DNA of 64,000 bases, from the NCBI GenBank assembly GCA_030710605.1, contig CP092874.1, forward strand, positions 44,326,965-44,390,964, in the 5' to 3' direction. This DNA is from Cordylochernes scorpioides (lineage: Eukaryota > Arthropoda > Arachnida > Pseudoscorpiones > Chernetidae). A program made the position numbers and the translations under genes. Of the stretch, positions 41,133 through 52,439 are shown in pieces; the stretch's first letter is position 1, and each line of letters begins with the position of its first letter. Below the pieces are notes generated by a model. That model was not told where the DNA came from. It worked only from the letters and a program-made list of their open reading frames with translations, and searched no databases.

Positions 41133-41182
41133 TTGTTGTTGTTTCTTATCTCCTTGTGTAAAGATAACATGAATTCCATGGG
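41133..41182 (-). repeat. SINE D, 5'-truncated tail
   Basis: TTGTTGTTGTTGTTTCTTAT CTCCTTGTGTAAAG then ATTCCATG. Confidence 0.65.
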
Positions 41183-41188
41183 GTCCAG

Positions 41189-41246
41189 GTGTGGACGCGG
41201 GGAGCCTCCACAACATCATCAGAGCTGAGGGGAGAGATAGCTAAGA
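41189..41246 (+). CDS. SYMPK: symplekin exon 13 of window (probable)
   Basis: Acceptor GGGGTCCAG, donor AAGA|GTAAGT. VWTRGASTTSSELRGEIAK(T), resembling human [20 protein letters not shown]. GC-rich against an AT-rich background. Enters in phase 0 and leaves one base that exon 14 completes. The following intron is only 42 bp, very short. Confidence 0.65.
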
Positions 41247-41288
41247 GTAAGTAGCCAAGCACTAGTCAGAAGTTGTCCAACTACACAG

Positions 41289-41499
41289 CTGGTGCTGCAG
41301 TGACCAAACAGTTCATCAAGGACGACCTGAGGAGTCGCTCGGAGCTGGCCTTCGTGTGGCTCTGGCAGGAGTACGCTGTCTGCCGGGGCTACAAGAGCAA
41401 GGAGATTGACTACTCAGAGAACTACGAGAGCTACGAGCAGCTGGCCCTGGAGTTTATCGCCTGGCTGCTACAGCACAAGGACCTCAAGGAGCGAGAACT
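41289..41499 (+). CDS. SYMPK: symplekin exon 14 of window
   Basis: Acceptor AACTACACAG, donor AACT|GTACGT. (T)GAAVTKQFIKDDLRSRSEL-AFVWLWQEYAVCRG...YEQLALEFIAWLLQHKDLKEREL. Human [27 protein letters not shown] in register. The two leftover bases are completed by the A that opens exon 15, which fixes the donor at 41499 rather than 41503. Confidence 0.95.
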
Positions 41500-41982
41500 G
41501 TACGTACTCCCCCACTCTTATAATGTTTTCATTTGTTGTATATAGATGGTGCATTATTGCTTTATATTAATCTTATTTATTTATATATACATACAGTAAA
41601 ACCCCTCTATAGCAAAACCCAATGGGACAGAGCTTTTGGTTCACTATAGCTCCAGTTCACTATAGTCATGGTTTGGCTATTTTTTTTTTTTTTTTTACTT
41701 TTCAAAATTTTTAGACCGTATAATTAAAGGATAGCAATACACACAGGAAGAGGCTGCCTCTTAATAGTGGTCACTACGTTTTTATTCCCTTATTTGATTA
41801 ATTTCCTTACATTAATACTGATTAATAAAAGAAATCATTAGGTGATAGGTTCTTCTTATCATTAACATACATGTACCTCTATGTCTAATTTAAAAATCAA
41901 AACAAATCCTAGGCAAAGTTTAATTAAATATATATTCAAAGATATAAAATGATTTTAAAACATCTTTATCACATTATATAAT

Positions 41983-42649
41983 TGAAACGGCAGACCGATT
42001 AGAAAATCTTGCTTTGTTTGCAAAGACTCGATATAGCACGCGTGTAGGCGGAAGGAACGGCTGTGACGTCACAACTGGGTCAGCCAATCGGGGCGCGCCG
42101 AACATCCTAGCATGTTCTCCCCGCCAGTTTTGATTATCGCAGGCTGGCGGCGTGTAGACAGTTCATCTGAGCGTGCGCTACCTGTTCAACGTGTTGTTGT
42201 TGTTGTTTCTTATCCCCTTGTGTAAATATTACACGAATTCCATGAGTTCATGCTCCTGTTCAACGTGTACTTTCCCTAGCTGCTGGATTCTTCGGGAAGG
42301 ATATAGAAAAAGCCACGCTGTTGTGTGCGGGTGGATTATTGTCGTGTGTTCAAAGACACGTTTACAAGTGATTGACCACGATATCGTCGACGCAGCCTCT
42401 CGACGTGTGGATGTCTACGGATCGGAACTGCGATTGTCTGCAGCATCTTGACAGTGACTCTCTCTCCTGGACATGGGGGACAGTTATCACCTGTAAGTAC
42501 TGTGAAGATCTGTTGTTTATTTACTAAACTGCAAAGCCTGCAGTTTATCTCCTTATTTAGTATATTCTTTCGTATCAAACTCTACCAATAAATTTCTGTA
42601 TCCCTATTGAACCTCGCCATCTCTTAGCCATCCAGACATGCACACAACA
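41983..42649 (+). repeat. Gypsy-2 5' LTR, with SINE D insertion
   Basis: About 590 bp of LTR plus a 75-bp insertion at 42193. It contains a short palindromic CGGGGCGCGCCG stretch (42082) missing from the other LTR. Confidence 0.85.
42193..42257 (-). repeat. SINE D insertion with 13-bp target duplication
   Basis: CCTGTTCAACGTG stands on both sides of the tail-first sequence TTGTTGTTGTTGTTTCTTAT... GAGTTCATGCT. The 3' LTR has the single, empty site. This proves family D moves by retroposition with a (CAA)n tail and is strongly 5'-truncated here. Confidence 0.92.
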
Positions 42650-42706
42650 AATTGGTGTCAGAAGCGGGATGCAGAAAAAGAAAGAAAAGTTATTTTTGGA
42701 AAGTTA

Positions 42707-45700
42707 ATGCTTACAAGAAGCAAAATGGAGGAATTGATAAAGATGATCAAAGAACTGCCATCTAAAATGGAATCTCAAAACAAAGATCTGGTCTCTCATA
42801 TGGATACCAAGCTAGAGATTATGGAAAAGAATATTGCTGGACTTTCTTCTCAAATTGAAAGCCAAGTAACAAGACTTGACGAGAAAGTTAAATCTCTGGA
42901 AGAATAAGTTGTTGACATAAAAGCCCAGGCACTAAAGCAAGTTCACTAAAAATTGGAAATATTCAAAGTTAATTTGGAAACTCGGCATCCTCCTACCATT
43001 GCTGAGACTGTCGTGAAGCCTCCCACCTATGATGGAAAATCATCCTGGGACTGCTTTAAAACACAGTTTGAAGTAGTGGCCCAGAGTAACCAATGGACAG
43101 ACTACCAGAAAGCAAGCTTCCTTGCTGCTGCTCTGAGGGGACAAGCTACTGAAGTCCTCCAGACTCTTGTCAACTGAGAACAGGCTTAGTTATCAAGCCT
43201 TGATTGATGCTTTAGTCCTGAGATTTAGAGACAAGAACCTCCAGCCTGTCCATATCATATGACTAAAGAACAGACGCCAAAGACGTGGCGAGAATCTTCA
43301 AGAACTGGCCACAGATATTGAAAGACTTGCCAGGCTAGCCTTCCCGACCTGTCCTTCAGATGTTCAAGACACACTGGCCCTACAAAATTTCGTGGATGCC
43401 ATTTATGACTCTGACTGTCAACAATCAGTAAGAATAACAGATTGCAAGGCCTTACAGTCTGCTCTAATTCACGCACTCAAGTTTGACTCATCCAGAAAAG
43501 CTTCTAGAAACCACCAGAAATTTGTTCGCACAGCAAAAATAGAAGGAACTTCAGACCTATCTGACGAAGAGTTCGGAGCCTTAGAAAAAACTCTGGAAGA
43601 AATAAATTCTGATCAACAAGACGACAAGGATCCAGAAGTTTCTCCCCAAAACGAAAATCTGGAATAGTCTGCTGGAACTGTGGAAAAGCAGGTCACATAA
43701 GAAACAACTGTAAAGAATCCAAGAAGGTGGAAAGGTGGTCCCCTGCAAGAAAGGATCAGGGAAACGACCCTCAGCCAGTCTTAAGGGGCCAGGGCTGGCT
43801 GGAAGAACTGGAGGTGCCCCAGGGAGAGTATTCAGAGTCTCAAGTCTTCAAGGAGGAACCAGTGAGCTTGCAACAGAAGGATTAGTAAATGGCACCAAAT
43901 GCAAGATGGTGATTGGTACGAGTGCTAATGTTACTCTGTTTCAAACTGACATGATAAAGAGGTTAAAATCTAGGCCAATACAAGTCAAAGAAAGAACCAA
44001 TCTGATCCTTCAAACCGCAACAGGAGAAAGATCTAGAATTGAAGGCGAAGTGAAACTGGAATTCCAAATTGGCAACCATCTTTTTCAGCATCTGGCATAT
44101 ATTGCAGACATTAAGAATGAATGCCTCATTGGTCTGGATGTTTTGAGAAAATATGCTTCAACATTGACTTGAAAGAAAATCTCATAACGATTGAGAGAAA
44201 GGAAATTCCTTTGATCAGTCCAGAAGAACTCCAAGACCATCAAATTTTGAAAGTAATTGTAGATGCTGATGTCCAGATACCGCCAAGAAGTGAATCTCTG
44301 ATAAAAGGGAAATTGGTGACTTCTTCTGTGGCACCCCAACTCCTGGTCATCGAACCAAGTGAATTGATTAAAAGTCTCAATGGAACTATAATCGCCCATA
44401 CTCTGAAGAAGGCTGACAAAGACTTTATTCCAACAAGACTTCTCAACATTTTTTATTCCTCCAGAATCATTACGAAAGGCACCGAAATCTCCACAGCAGA
44501 GCCCGTTGCTATGGTAAACAGATCTTATACTGAAGAGTCATCAGCTAAGCAACGAAAGAATACACCCCTCCCCGAACATCTACAAGAGCTGTGGAAGGAA
44601 GCCAAACTAGAACTGGACTATGACAAACCAAAACAACTGGCCTCTTTCCTTTGCAAGTATGAGGGCATCTTCTTGTCAAGCTCAACAGATATGGGACATA
44701 CTTACCTGACTCATCACCGAATCAATACTGGAGAAGCCCAACCCATCAAGCAACTACCAAGAAGACTACCCCTTGCTCGTCGAGAAGCAGCTGACAGTCT
44801 AATAAAGGAAATGCTTGATCAGGATATCATTGAGTCATCATCTAGTCCATTGTCTTCACCGGTTGTCCTAGTGAAGAAGAAAGACGGGTCCCTCCGCTTT
44901 TGTGTAGACTACTTTAAGCTCAACGAAGTCATCAAGAAAGACACCTACCCATTACAGAGGATCGATGCCACACTGGACTCTCTCTCTGGGTCGAAATTGT
45001 TCTCCACCCTGGATCTCAAGAGTGGTTACTGGCAAGTCTGCATTCACCCTGAAGATGAGAAGACAGCTTTCACAGCAGGTAATGTTCTCTACCAATTCAA
45101 GGTAATGCCCTTTGGACTTTGCAATGCCCCAGCAACATTTGAGAGACTGATGGAGTCTACTTAGTCTACCTTGATGACATCATTGTCCTGGGCAAAGATT
45201 TTGAAGAACACATCACTAACTTGGAAAAAGTCCTCAAAAAGATCCAAGCTGCCGGACTGAAGTTAAGCCCAAAGAAATGCAAGCTGTTTAAGAAAGAAGT
45301 CCATTACCTTGGCCACTTTATCTCAGCTGCAGGAATCCAAACTGATCCTGAAAGAATTCGAGCTGTGCAAGAATGGCCAATACCAAAAGACATCCATTAG
45401 CTTAGAAGCTTTCTTGGGCTATGCAGCTGATATAGAAAATTTGTACCAGGATTCTCAAACATTGCCAGACCGCTGCATCGACTGACAGAAAGTGGAAAGC
45501 CTTTTATTTGGACTCCTGAATGCAACAGAGCTATGGAAAAGTTGAAACTATCTCTGTCATCTCCACCAATGCTGGCGTACCCCATCCCAGGAAAGCAATT
45601 CTTCCTGGACACATATGCAAGCAATACTGGGATTGGGAGTGTCTTATCTCAAGTCCAGAAGGGAAAAGAAAAAGTCATTGCCTATTTCAGTAAAACTATC

Positions 45701-47153
45701 CAAACCAGAAAGAAACTACTGTGTGACCCACAAGGAACTCCTGGCTATTGTGAAGTCTATTGAACAATTCCATCATTACCTCTATGGACAGAAGTTCCTA
45801 TTAAGAACTGATCATGCAGCACTCAGATGGCTTCTAAACTTCAAGAGCCCAGAAGGACAGTTAGCCCACTGGATTAAGAGACTTCAAGAATATGAATTTG
45901 AAATTCACCGAAGTGGAAAGTCTCATGGTAATGCAGATGCTCTTTCTAGACTACCATGTCCAGAAAAGTGCAAACACTGCACCTGGGCTGAATTAAACTT
46001 TGACCCAGTCAATGTACAATCAGCAACTGTAACTGAACAAAATGAAGATCATTGGGACCCGCAATCAGTGAGGGAGGCTCAACATGAAGATCAAGACCTT
46101 CTACCAATTATAAATTGGCTAGAATCTGGAGATGAAAGACCAAGATGGAATGATGTGGCACCTTATAGCCCAGGTAAAAAAAGTTATTGGGCGATGTAGA
46201 ACTTTCTAGAAATGAGAAATGGTCAGTTATACCGCAAATGGGAAAGTGATGATGGCCAACATGTCACCTACAAGCTTATAATACCCCGTTCACTGGTTCC
46301 AAAAGTATTACAAGAATTACACAGCAGCCCTAGTGGAGGTCACTTTGGCATCAATAAGACCTTGCACAAATTGATAAGGCACAATTTGGATTATAGATTA
46401 TAAACACAAGGTAATAAGACCAAACCCAAATAAATAAATAGTGTGTGACATTTCAGTAACAGCGTTGTTACCATATTCAGACAAAAGTATTGAATGATAA
46501 ATTTTACCACAGCATGTTTTTAAATAGTTACTGTTATCAAGTGTATTGATAAGGCACACTTTTATTGACTTCAATGGACCTTTCACTTGATAACAGTAAC
46601 TATTTAAAAACATGCTGTGGTAAAATTTCTCATTTAGTACTTTTGTCTGAAGATGGTAACAACGCTGTTACTGAAACGTCACACACTATTTATTTATTTG
46701 GATTTGGTTTTATTACCTTGTGGGACCTTGCACAAAGTAAAAGAAAGATTCTATTGGGTCAGATCTAGAGCTGATGTGGAAAAATGGTTCCACCTTTGCA
46801 ATGAATGTGCCTCCCAAAATGGACCAAAAACTAGATCACGGGAGAAAATGAAGACATACAATGTAGGGGCCCCATTTGGACGAATTGCCATAGGCATCAT
46901 GGGCCCTCTTCCCAAGAGTAATCTTGGAAATCGCTATATCCTCATGGCGATGGCCTATTTCACCAAATGGCCAGAAGCATTTTCAATCCCAGATCAAGAA
47001 GCGGAAACCGTTGCAGATATTCTGGTGGGAATGGCCATACCAAGTTGTGACCAGACTCAATGATGTGGTCCACTGGATCCAACGAACAGAACACTCCAAG
47101 CCACGGGTAGTCCACTTCAATCGACTTGCCCCATACCAAGGACTTCAATTTTA
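42707..47153 (+). pseudogene. Gypsy-2 gag-pol, multiply broken
   Basis: Gag coiled coil and capsid (PPTYDGKSSWDCFKTQFEVV) with stops near 42905 and 43175, and a zinc knuckle CWNCGKAGHIRNNC at about 43672. Protease region about 43870-44170, where the catalytic triplet is replaced (VIGTSAN). RT about 44740-45400 with FCVDYFKLN, MPFGLCNAPATFERLM, a stop at 45162 and then YLDDIIVLG. RNase H about 45560-45960 (LRTDHAALRWLL, HGNADALSRLPC). Integrase finger about 46300-46830, split by element C; integrase core with the first aspartates replaced and most deleted; C-terminal remnant to 47153. Not functional. Confidence 0.9.
46372..46720. repeat. element C inside Gypsy-2 integrase, with target duplication
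   Basis: GACCTTGCACAAA precedes TTGATAAGGCACAATTTGGA and recurs right after TTATTACCTTGTGG. The full long inner arms (CCACAGCATGTTTTTAAATA and complement) surround a loop at about 46545-46590. The right arm carries CTGAAGA (46647-46653), stem GGTAACA/TGTTACT, GAAA and CGTC to 46680. Confidence 0.92.
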
Positions 47154-47201
47154 AAGATAGAAGAATCTGTTCGAGGACGAACAGGTCTGAGAAGGGGGTA
47201 T

Positions 47202-47772
47202 TGAAACAGCAGACCGATCGGAAAATCTTGCTTTGTTTGCAACGACACCGTATAGCATGCGTGCAGGCGGAAGGAACGGCTGTGACATCACAACTGAGTC
47301 AACCAATTGGGAGCATGTTCTCCCAGCCATTTTTGATTATTGCAGGCTGGCGGCGCGTGAGACAGTTTGTCTGAGCGTGCGCTACCTGTTCAACGTGTAC
47401 TTTCCCTAGCTGCTGGATTCTTTGGGAAGGATATAGAAAAAGCCACGCTGGTGTGTGCGGGTGGATTATTGACGTGTGTTCAATGACGTGTTTGCAACCG
47501 ATTGACTGCAATATCGTCGACGCAGCCTCTCGACGTCTACGGATCGGAACTGTGATTGTCTGCAGCATCTTGACTGTGACTCTCTCTCCCGGACATTTGG
47601 GACTGTTATCACCTGTAAGTACTGTGAAGATCTCTTTGTTTATTTACTAAACTGCAAAGCCACTAGTGTATCTCCTTATTTAGTTTATTCTTTCGTATCA
47701 TACACTACCAATAAATTTCTGTATCCCTATTGAACCTCGCCATCTCTTAGCCATCCAGACACGCACACAACA
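47202..47772 (+). repeat. Gypsy-2 3' LTR
   Basis: 571 bp, TGAAACAGCAGACC to ACACAACA, with the empty site of SINE D (CCTGTTCAACGTG single) near 47385. Confidence 0.9.
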
Positions 47773-48667
47773 ATACAAAGTTTACTTGGAAAAATTACTC
47801 TAATACCTTGTTGCTTCAAAGCACTCTTCAAGCATTGCACCTTTCAAATAAAGTTAGTCTTCTTCCATTTCATGTTTCTACATATTCTTCTTAAGTCTAG
47901 ATTTCGTTTCTTTTTTTTTTTTTTATCTGTCATGCAAAACATTGCTGGCCTTAAAATCACCATAGTTCATGGCATAAAAATAATTTTTGTTTCATCAGGG
48001 GTCCGTTTATTTGGACTTTTTATTTTTAGCCCTAACAAGTACGATCGCAGCAAAAGTTGAGGTTGATTCCTCTTTGTGACAATTTTTAATAGCGCATCTA
48101 TTTTATTTCTTATAATATAAAAGTTATATTTTCTCATTTTAACATGTTCTAAAATTTTGCCTGTGTTGTTTCACTTTGAAAAGTTTTGAAATGGCCTTCC
48201 CCTCCCCCCCCCCCCCCCTTTTTTTTTTAGTAATAACATTTTTGTTTTTAGAATGCAATTGTTTACTTTATTTTGGAAGCCATTTGCATTTTTTCTATTT
48301 CAAATTTAATGAAGATGCAAAGATATTCTATTTAATAAAAAGTATAAGGTGTAAAAATTTTTACAACATACGGCAAAAATAGAATGTAAATCAAAGCAAA
48401 CAATGCCGCTAAATTGTTTTGAAATCGCAATCTGTGAGCTGCAAAATTCTCAAAAATTTTGTTTTAAATGTTATTTAATTACAATTTTAAGTTCGTTATA
48501 AGCATAGTATTTTAAATAGATTTTATTTATTTTGGGACCGAAAATAGGTAGTTTGTTATTTTAAAAATCGCAAAGTTCGTTATAACGATGGTATTTTCAA
48601 TGGAATGGAATTGGGAATTGCCTTAGGTTCATTATAAGGGAGGGTTCGTATCAGCGGGGTTTTACTG

Positions 48668-48950
48668 TTTACTATACAGTATATAGAACACCTTGGTATA
48701 ACAGCCTCTTTTTATAACATTTGTAACATAGAAAATTATAAAAGACAAACTTCGGGATGACAGGGAAGTTTATTTAGGTCAAGAACAAATCAGCATCTAT
48801 AAAATACCAGAGGCAGGCAATGAGGGAAGTTTACAGAGTATCAAAATATAAAATTAATAATCTGTTCATAAAATAAATATTCTGCTTCAATATCATAATT
48901 CTTGTATAACCTCCTAAAATCTGATTCCATAGTTTCAAGTCTCTAACTGT
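48668..48950. repeat. degraded repeat related to Helitron interior
   Basis: AAAAGACAAACTTCGGGATG ACAGGGAAGTTTATTT and later AATGAGGGAAGTTTACAGAG echo the Helitron block near 960-1020. A similar block is at 50520-50700. Origin uncertain. Confidence 0.4.
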
Positions 48951-49691
48951 AGTCTTCTTCTTCTTTCTTATCTCTCTAACTGTAGTTATAACAAAGGGAT
49001 TTATTGGCTCCAAGTGATGATGTCACAATGTGGTTAAACAATAAATTGGTCAAAACTAGAACCATCTATTTTAAATGCATTATATAATAAATACTTATCT
49101 TGGATCAAAATATGTTATTTATTTTAAAATTCTATATTTTGACGAGTCTTCCATGGGAATGCAACTCTTCAGAAGATGGGTGAACAGCCTCATTGAAATA
49201 TTGGATTTTGAAATGTTTAATATATTGGTTCTAGAGATAGAGAGAGAGAGAGAGAGGCTTTTATTATTTAGTTTATACATGTTATGACAAATTTGTTGAG
49301 ACATAGATAGGAATTATTTGCCTTCTGTTTAGGGAGTACAAGAGTATTTGGCCAATGGTTTGCAGTCATGTTTATCTTGTTAAATATAATAAAAAATATT
49401 TTAGACCACCACAGTAAAACCTGCCTGTAAAGGACACCTAATTGCAGAGCTAAAGTGTCCTTTAGGGAGAGGTGTCCTCTAACCGGAGAGTTGTTAAATA
49501 GTAAAAATGGTAATTTTGCAAATGAAAACTGTCCTTTATTGAGAGGTGTCCTCTAGCGTGAGTATCCTCTCATGGTGGTTCTACTGTATTTGTTCTAATT
49601 GATCTGATAAAATGATTAAGGATGAAATACCTGACTTAAAATGTAAAGAATAAATAAAATATAATATTTAATTAAGTTTTTATATATCTAT
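48951..49691 (+). repeat. tandem duplication, unit 1 (741 bp)
   Basis: Starts AGTCTTCTTCTTCTTTCTTA and ends TTTTTATATATCTAT. It is followed directly by a near-identical second unit. It contains a MITE B (49412-49586) and a GAGAGAGAGA run. Only one clear difference noticed (CATTGAAAT against CATTTAAAT near 49196/49937). Confidence 0.95.
49412..49586 (+). repeat. MITE B in duplication unit 1
   Basis: CAGTAAAACCTGCCTGTAAA to GGTGGTTCTACTG, with a TA after the right end. Confidence 0.85.
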
Positions 49692-50432
49692 AGTCTTCTT
49701 CTTCTTTCTTATCTCTCTAACTGTAGTTATAACAAAGGGATTTATTGGCTCCAAGTGATGATGTCACAATGTGGTTAAACAATAAATTGGTCAAAACTAG
49801 AACCATCTATTTTAAATGCATTATATAATAAATACTTATCTTGGATCAAAATATGTTATTTATTTTAAAATTCTATATTTTGACGAGTCTTCCATGGGAA
49901 TGCAACTCTTCAGAAGATGGGTGAACAGCCTCATTTAAATATTGGATTTTGAAATGTTTAATATATTGGTTCTAGAGATAGAGAGAGAGAGAGAGAGGCT
50001 TTTATTATTTAGTTTATACATGTTATGACAAATTTGTTGAGACATAGATAGGAATTATTTGCCTTCTGTTTAGGGAGTACAAGAGTATTTGGCCAATGGT
50101 TTGCAGTCATGTTTATCTTGTTAAATATAATAAAAAATATTTTAGACCACCACAGTAAAACCTGCCTGTAAAGGACACCTAATTGCAGAGCTAAAGTGTC
50201 CTTTAGGGAGAGGTGTCCTCTAACCGGAGAGTTGTTAAATAGTAAAAATGGTAATTTTGCAAATGAAAACTGTCCTTTATTGAGAGGTGTCCTCTAGCGT
50301 GAGTATCCTCTCATGGTGGTTCTACTGTATTTGTTCTAATTGATCTGATAAAATGATTAAGGATGAAATACCTGACTTAAAATGTAAAGAATAAATAAAA
50401 TATAATATTTAATTAAGTTTTTATATATCTAT
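49692..50432 (+). repeat. tandem duplication, unit 2 (741 bp)
   Basis: Second unit, near-identical to 48951-49691, offset exactly 741 bases throughout. Confidence 0.95.
50153..50327 (+). repeat. MITE B in duplication unit 2
   Basis: Copy of 49412-49586, duplicated together with its surroundings, not an independent insertion. Confidence 0.85.
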
Positions 50433-50803
50433 AAAAAGTTTGTACCGGCCAAAGAAAAACAACAATAATGAATTTATATAGTCTAAAGATGCGACATCTG
50501 GCTGTTGACTTTACAGAGTTTGTTCTAGAAAATATTGCCACGTGGAAAATTAGGGAAGACAAAAACTTCAGGAGGGGACAGCAATTTATTTCAGGGAAGG
50601 ACAAACTAAGAATGGTAAACAAAAGATAAGCCACGAGGGAAATTTACAGAGTAGCAAAATATACGCATAAAAATGACCACTCTGTTGATAAATATAATAA
50701 AATTAATTAATACTTTGTTACAATATAATTCAAAATAAAATTGTTAAAATCTTTATATAACATACACACACACGTAGTTCAATAAAACATTGTTATAGAG
50801 CTA
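50433..50803. other. intron sequence with Helitron-like scraps
   Basis: 50525-50700 (GGAAGACAAAAACTTCAGGA, GACAGCAATTTATTTCAGGG) is related to the Helitron block and to 48700-48850. CACACACACG near 50763. No gene. Confidence 0.4.
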
Positions 50804-50979
50804 CAGTAGAACCTCCATGAGAGGACACTCATGCTAGAGGACACCTCTACAAAGAACAGTTTTCATTTGCAAAATTACCATTTTTACTATTTAGCAACTC
50901 TCCGGAAAGAGGACACCTCTTCTTAAAGGACACTTTAGCTCTGCAAATAGGTGTTGTTCTTTACAGGGAGGTTCTACTG
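50804..50979 (-). repeat. MITE B
   Basis: CAGTAGAACCTCCATGAGAG to GGGAGGTTCTACTG, TA on both sides. Confidence 0.9.
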
Positions 50980-51092
50980 TACCACCATTTATTAGTTTCT
51001 TGCAATTATTATTTTTGAGTTCTATAAAAACATCCACCATTCTAGAATAGCCCAATCTACCTTGTACTGCTTAAAACCCACGGTGTTGGCAG

Positions 51093-51174
51093 ATTGTTCA
51101 GCAAGTTCTACCTAGATGTCCCCATCATCACAGAGAGAATGCTGAAACTCCTGAAGGAATACTGTCAGAATCTG
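51093..51174 (+). CDS. SYMPK: symplekin exon 15 of window
   Basis: Acceptor TGTTGGCAG, donor CTG|GTAAGT. (L)LFSKFYLDVPIITERMLKLL-KEYCQNL; human [26 protein letters not shown]. It follows a 9.6 kb intron holding A5, Gypsy-2 and the 741-bp duplication. Confidence 0.95.
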
Positions 51175-51239
51175 GTAAGTGTCACCTCTAGAGTTTGCTA
51201 TATTTTTAAACTGGTTATAGGAAAACATATCTTTCTGAA

Positions 51240-51600
51240 TGCATAATGAAAGTAAAAGGTTTAGAAAAGTAGTTGATCAAGAAAACGATAATCTCCCTAT
51301 TCAAGAAGAAACACATGTGGAGAAGAGCTTTTTTTATATATAAGAGAACGATCGTACAAGCTTTCTGGCAAGATATCCTTCTAGAAGCTCTTCTCCCTGA
51401 GTTTCTTCTTCCAAAAGTAGTTGATGTTGGGAAAAATTAAAGGAGAACATGGGAAGACCTGCAATGAGCTGTCTAGAAGGGGTCAAGAAAGATACCAGCT
51501 GTGAGTGATGGTCACTAACTGATCAAATTAGAGAATATTTGTCCATAATAGTTGCCAAAAGTAGACTTGATGGACGCTAACAACAACACACATGCATCTA
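51240..51600 (+). repeat. LINE (RTE/BovB-like) 3' fragment with fold-back insertion
   Basis: 51240-51275 and 51420-51600 (GTTGATGTTGGGAAAAATTA... AGGGGTCAAGAAAGATACCA... GATGGACGCTAACAACAACA) belong to the LINE tail seen at 53020 and 54700. 51290-51425 is an inverted-repeat element (GAGAAGAGC... GCTCTTCTC) related to 61604-61724. Confidence 0.6.
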
Positions 51601-51689
51601 ATCCTGGAGTAAAACCTCTCTAAAATAAACCGTGAATAAATCAAACCTTCCCTTATAATGGACCTAAAATATTTCCAATATTAGTCATA

Positions 51690-51960
51690 AGTATACATAT
51701 TATGCGAGCCCTGATAATCACAATGGGTATTTAGCATATTTTACTGTCTAAAAATGTAGAAAAACAGTTTGACTTTACATCTACAAATGTGCTAGGACCC
51801 ACCTTAGTTACTCACACACACAGGTGGGGTTAGATTTTTGCAAGAATCAGGGGTCATTGAAGAAAAAAAAAATTTTTTTTTCAGAAAAAAGTGCCCAATG
51901 TGATATTTGAACCGCAGTCTTGACTGTCAAAAACCGACAGTTCCTACAACTCCTCTACCG
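51690..51960 (-). repeat. SINE D2, diverged
   Basis: CCCTGATAATCACAATGGGT, GTGCTAGGACCCACCTTAGT, then the head near 51900-51955. Confidence 0.6.
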
Positions 51961-52339
51961 ACCCTGTTCAATATTAATGATACTATATAGTGGAGACCCA
52001 AAAGGTTGATTATAAAAACAAGTCTCCATATGTTCTAATGAAAAAAGTAGTAAAAAGCAAACCCAATGCATTAGCTTTTCATAAATTCTGAAAAACAACA
52101 CAGACAATAGGCGCAATACAGATGATGGATCCAACTTGAAGAAAGGTCGATCATATTTTCAACATTCTATTTTTACTTCAACATCTGGTCTTCCTTAAGT
52201 TTCTACCTTGTTGCATGCACGGAGTCCAAGAATGTATGTAAGGGCTATATATCAATCTATGTCTATGGACTGTAAACAACTTGTATATACCCCATGACCT
52301 AGAGTTGGAAGCAATACTAGAGAAAATGTGTGTATCCAG

Positions 52340-52417
52340 GACTGTACAAAGAATGGCCTCAGCATCATCAGCAATCTAATTGTTCAACGCCCTCCCAAAC
52401 AACACATGCTTCTCCAA
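52340..52417 (+). CDS. SYMPK: symplekin exon 16 of window
   Basis: Acceptor GTGTATCCAG, donor CAA|GTAAGA. 26 codons DCTKNGLSIISNLIVQRPPK-QHMLLQ; human [29 protein letters not shown] in register. Phase 0 on both sides. Confidence 0.93.
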
Positions 52418-52439
52418 GTAAGATGCTTTCATATCTCCC

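Larger units (their letters stand above)
41983..47772 (+). mobile_element. Ty3/Gypsy retrotransposon Gypsy-2, decayed
   Basis: LTRs 41983-42649 and 47202-47772 (TGAAAC...CAACA) differ by many substitutions, indels and a SINE insertion, so it is much older than Gypsy-1. It has a primer-binding site (ATTGGTGTCAGAAGCGGGAT at 42650), a polypurine tract (AAGGGGGTAT at 47192) and recognisable gag, protease, RT, RNase H and integrase remains. The family is related to Gypsy-1. No clean target duplication. Confidence 0.9.
41594..48667 (+). mobile_element. Tigger-like element A5, carrying Gypsy-2
   Basis: Left end CAGTAAAACCCC at 41594, right end GGGGTTTTACTG at 48667, TA before the left end. The element resumes at 47773 exactly where the LTR of Gypsy-2 ends. 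A C-rich run (48200-48218) lies in its right part. Confidence 0.85.

Noticed and set aside
41187..41240. Alternative frame of exon 13 (VDAGSLHNIIRAEGRD)
   Set aside because: It looks faintly like symplekin RILRAEK but meets TAA before the donor and breaks phase with exon 14.
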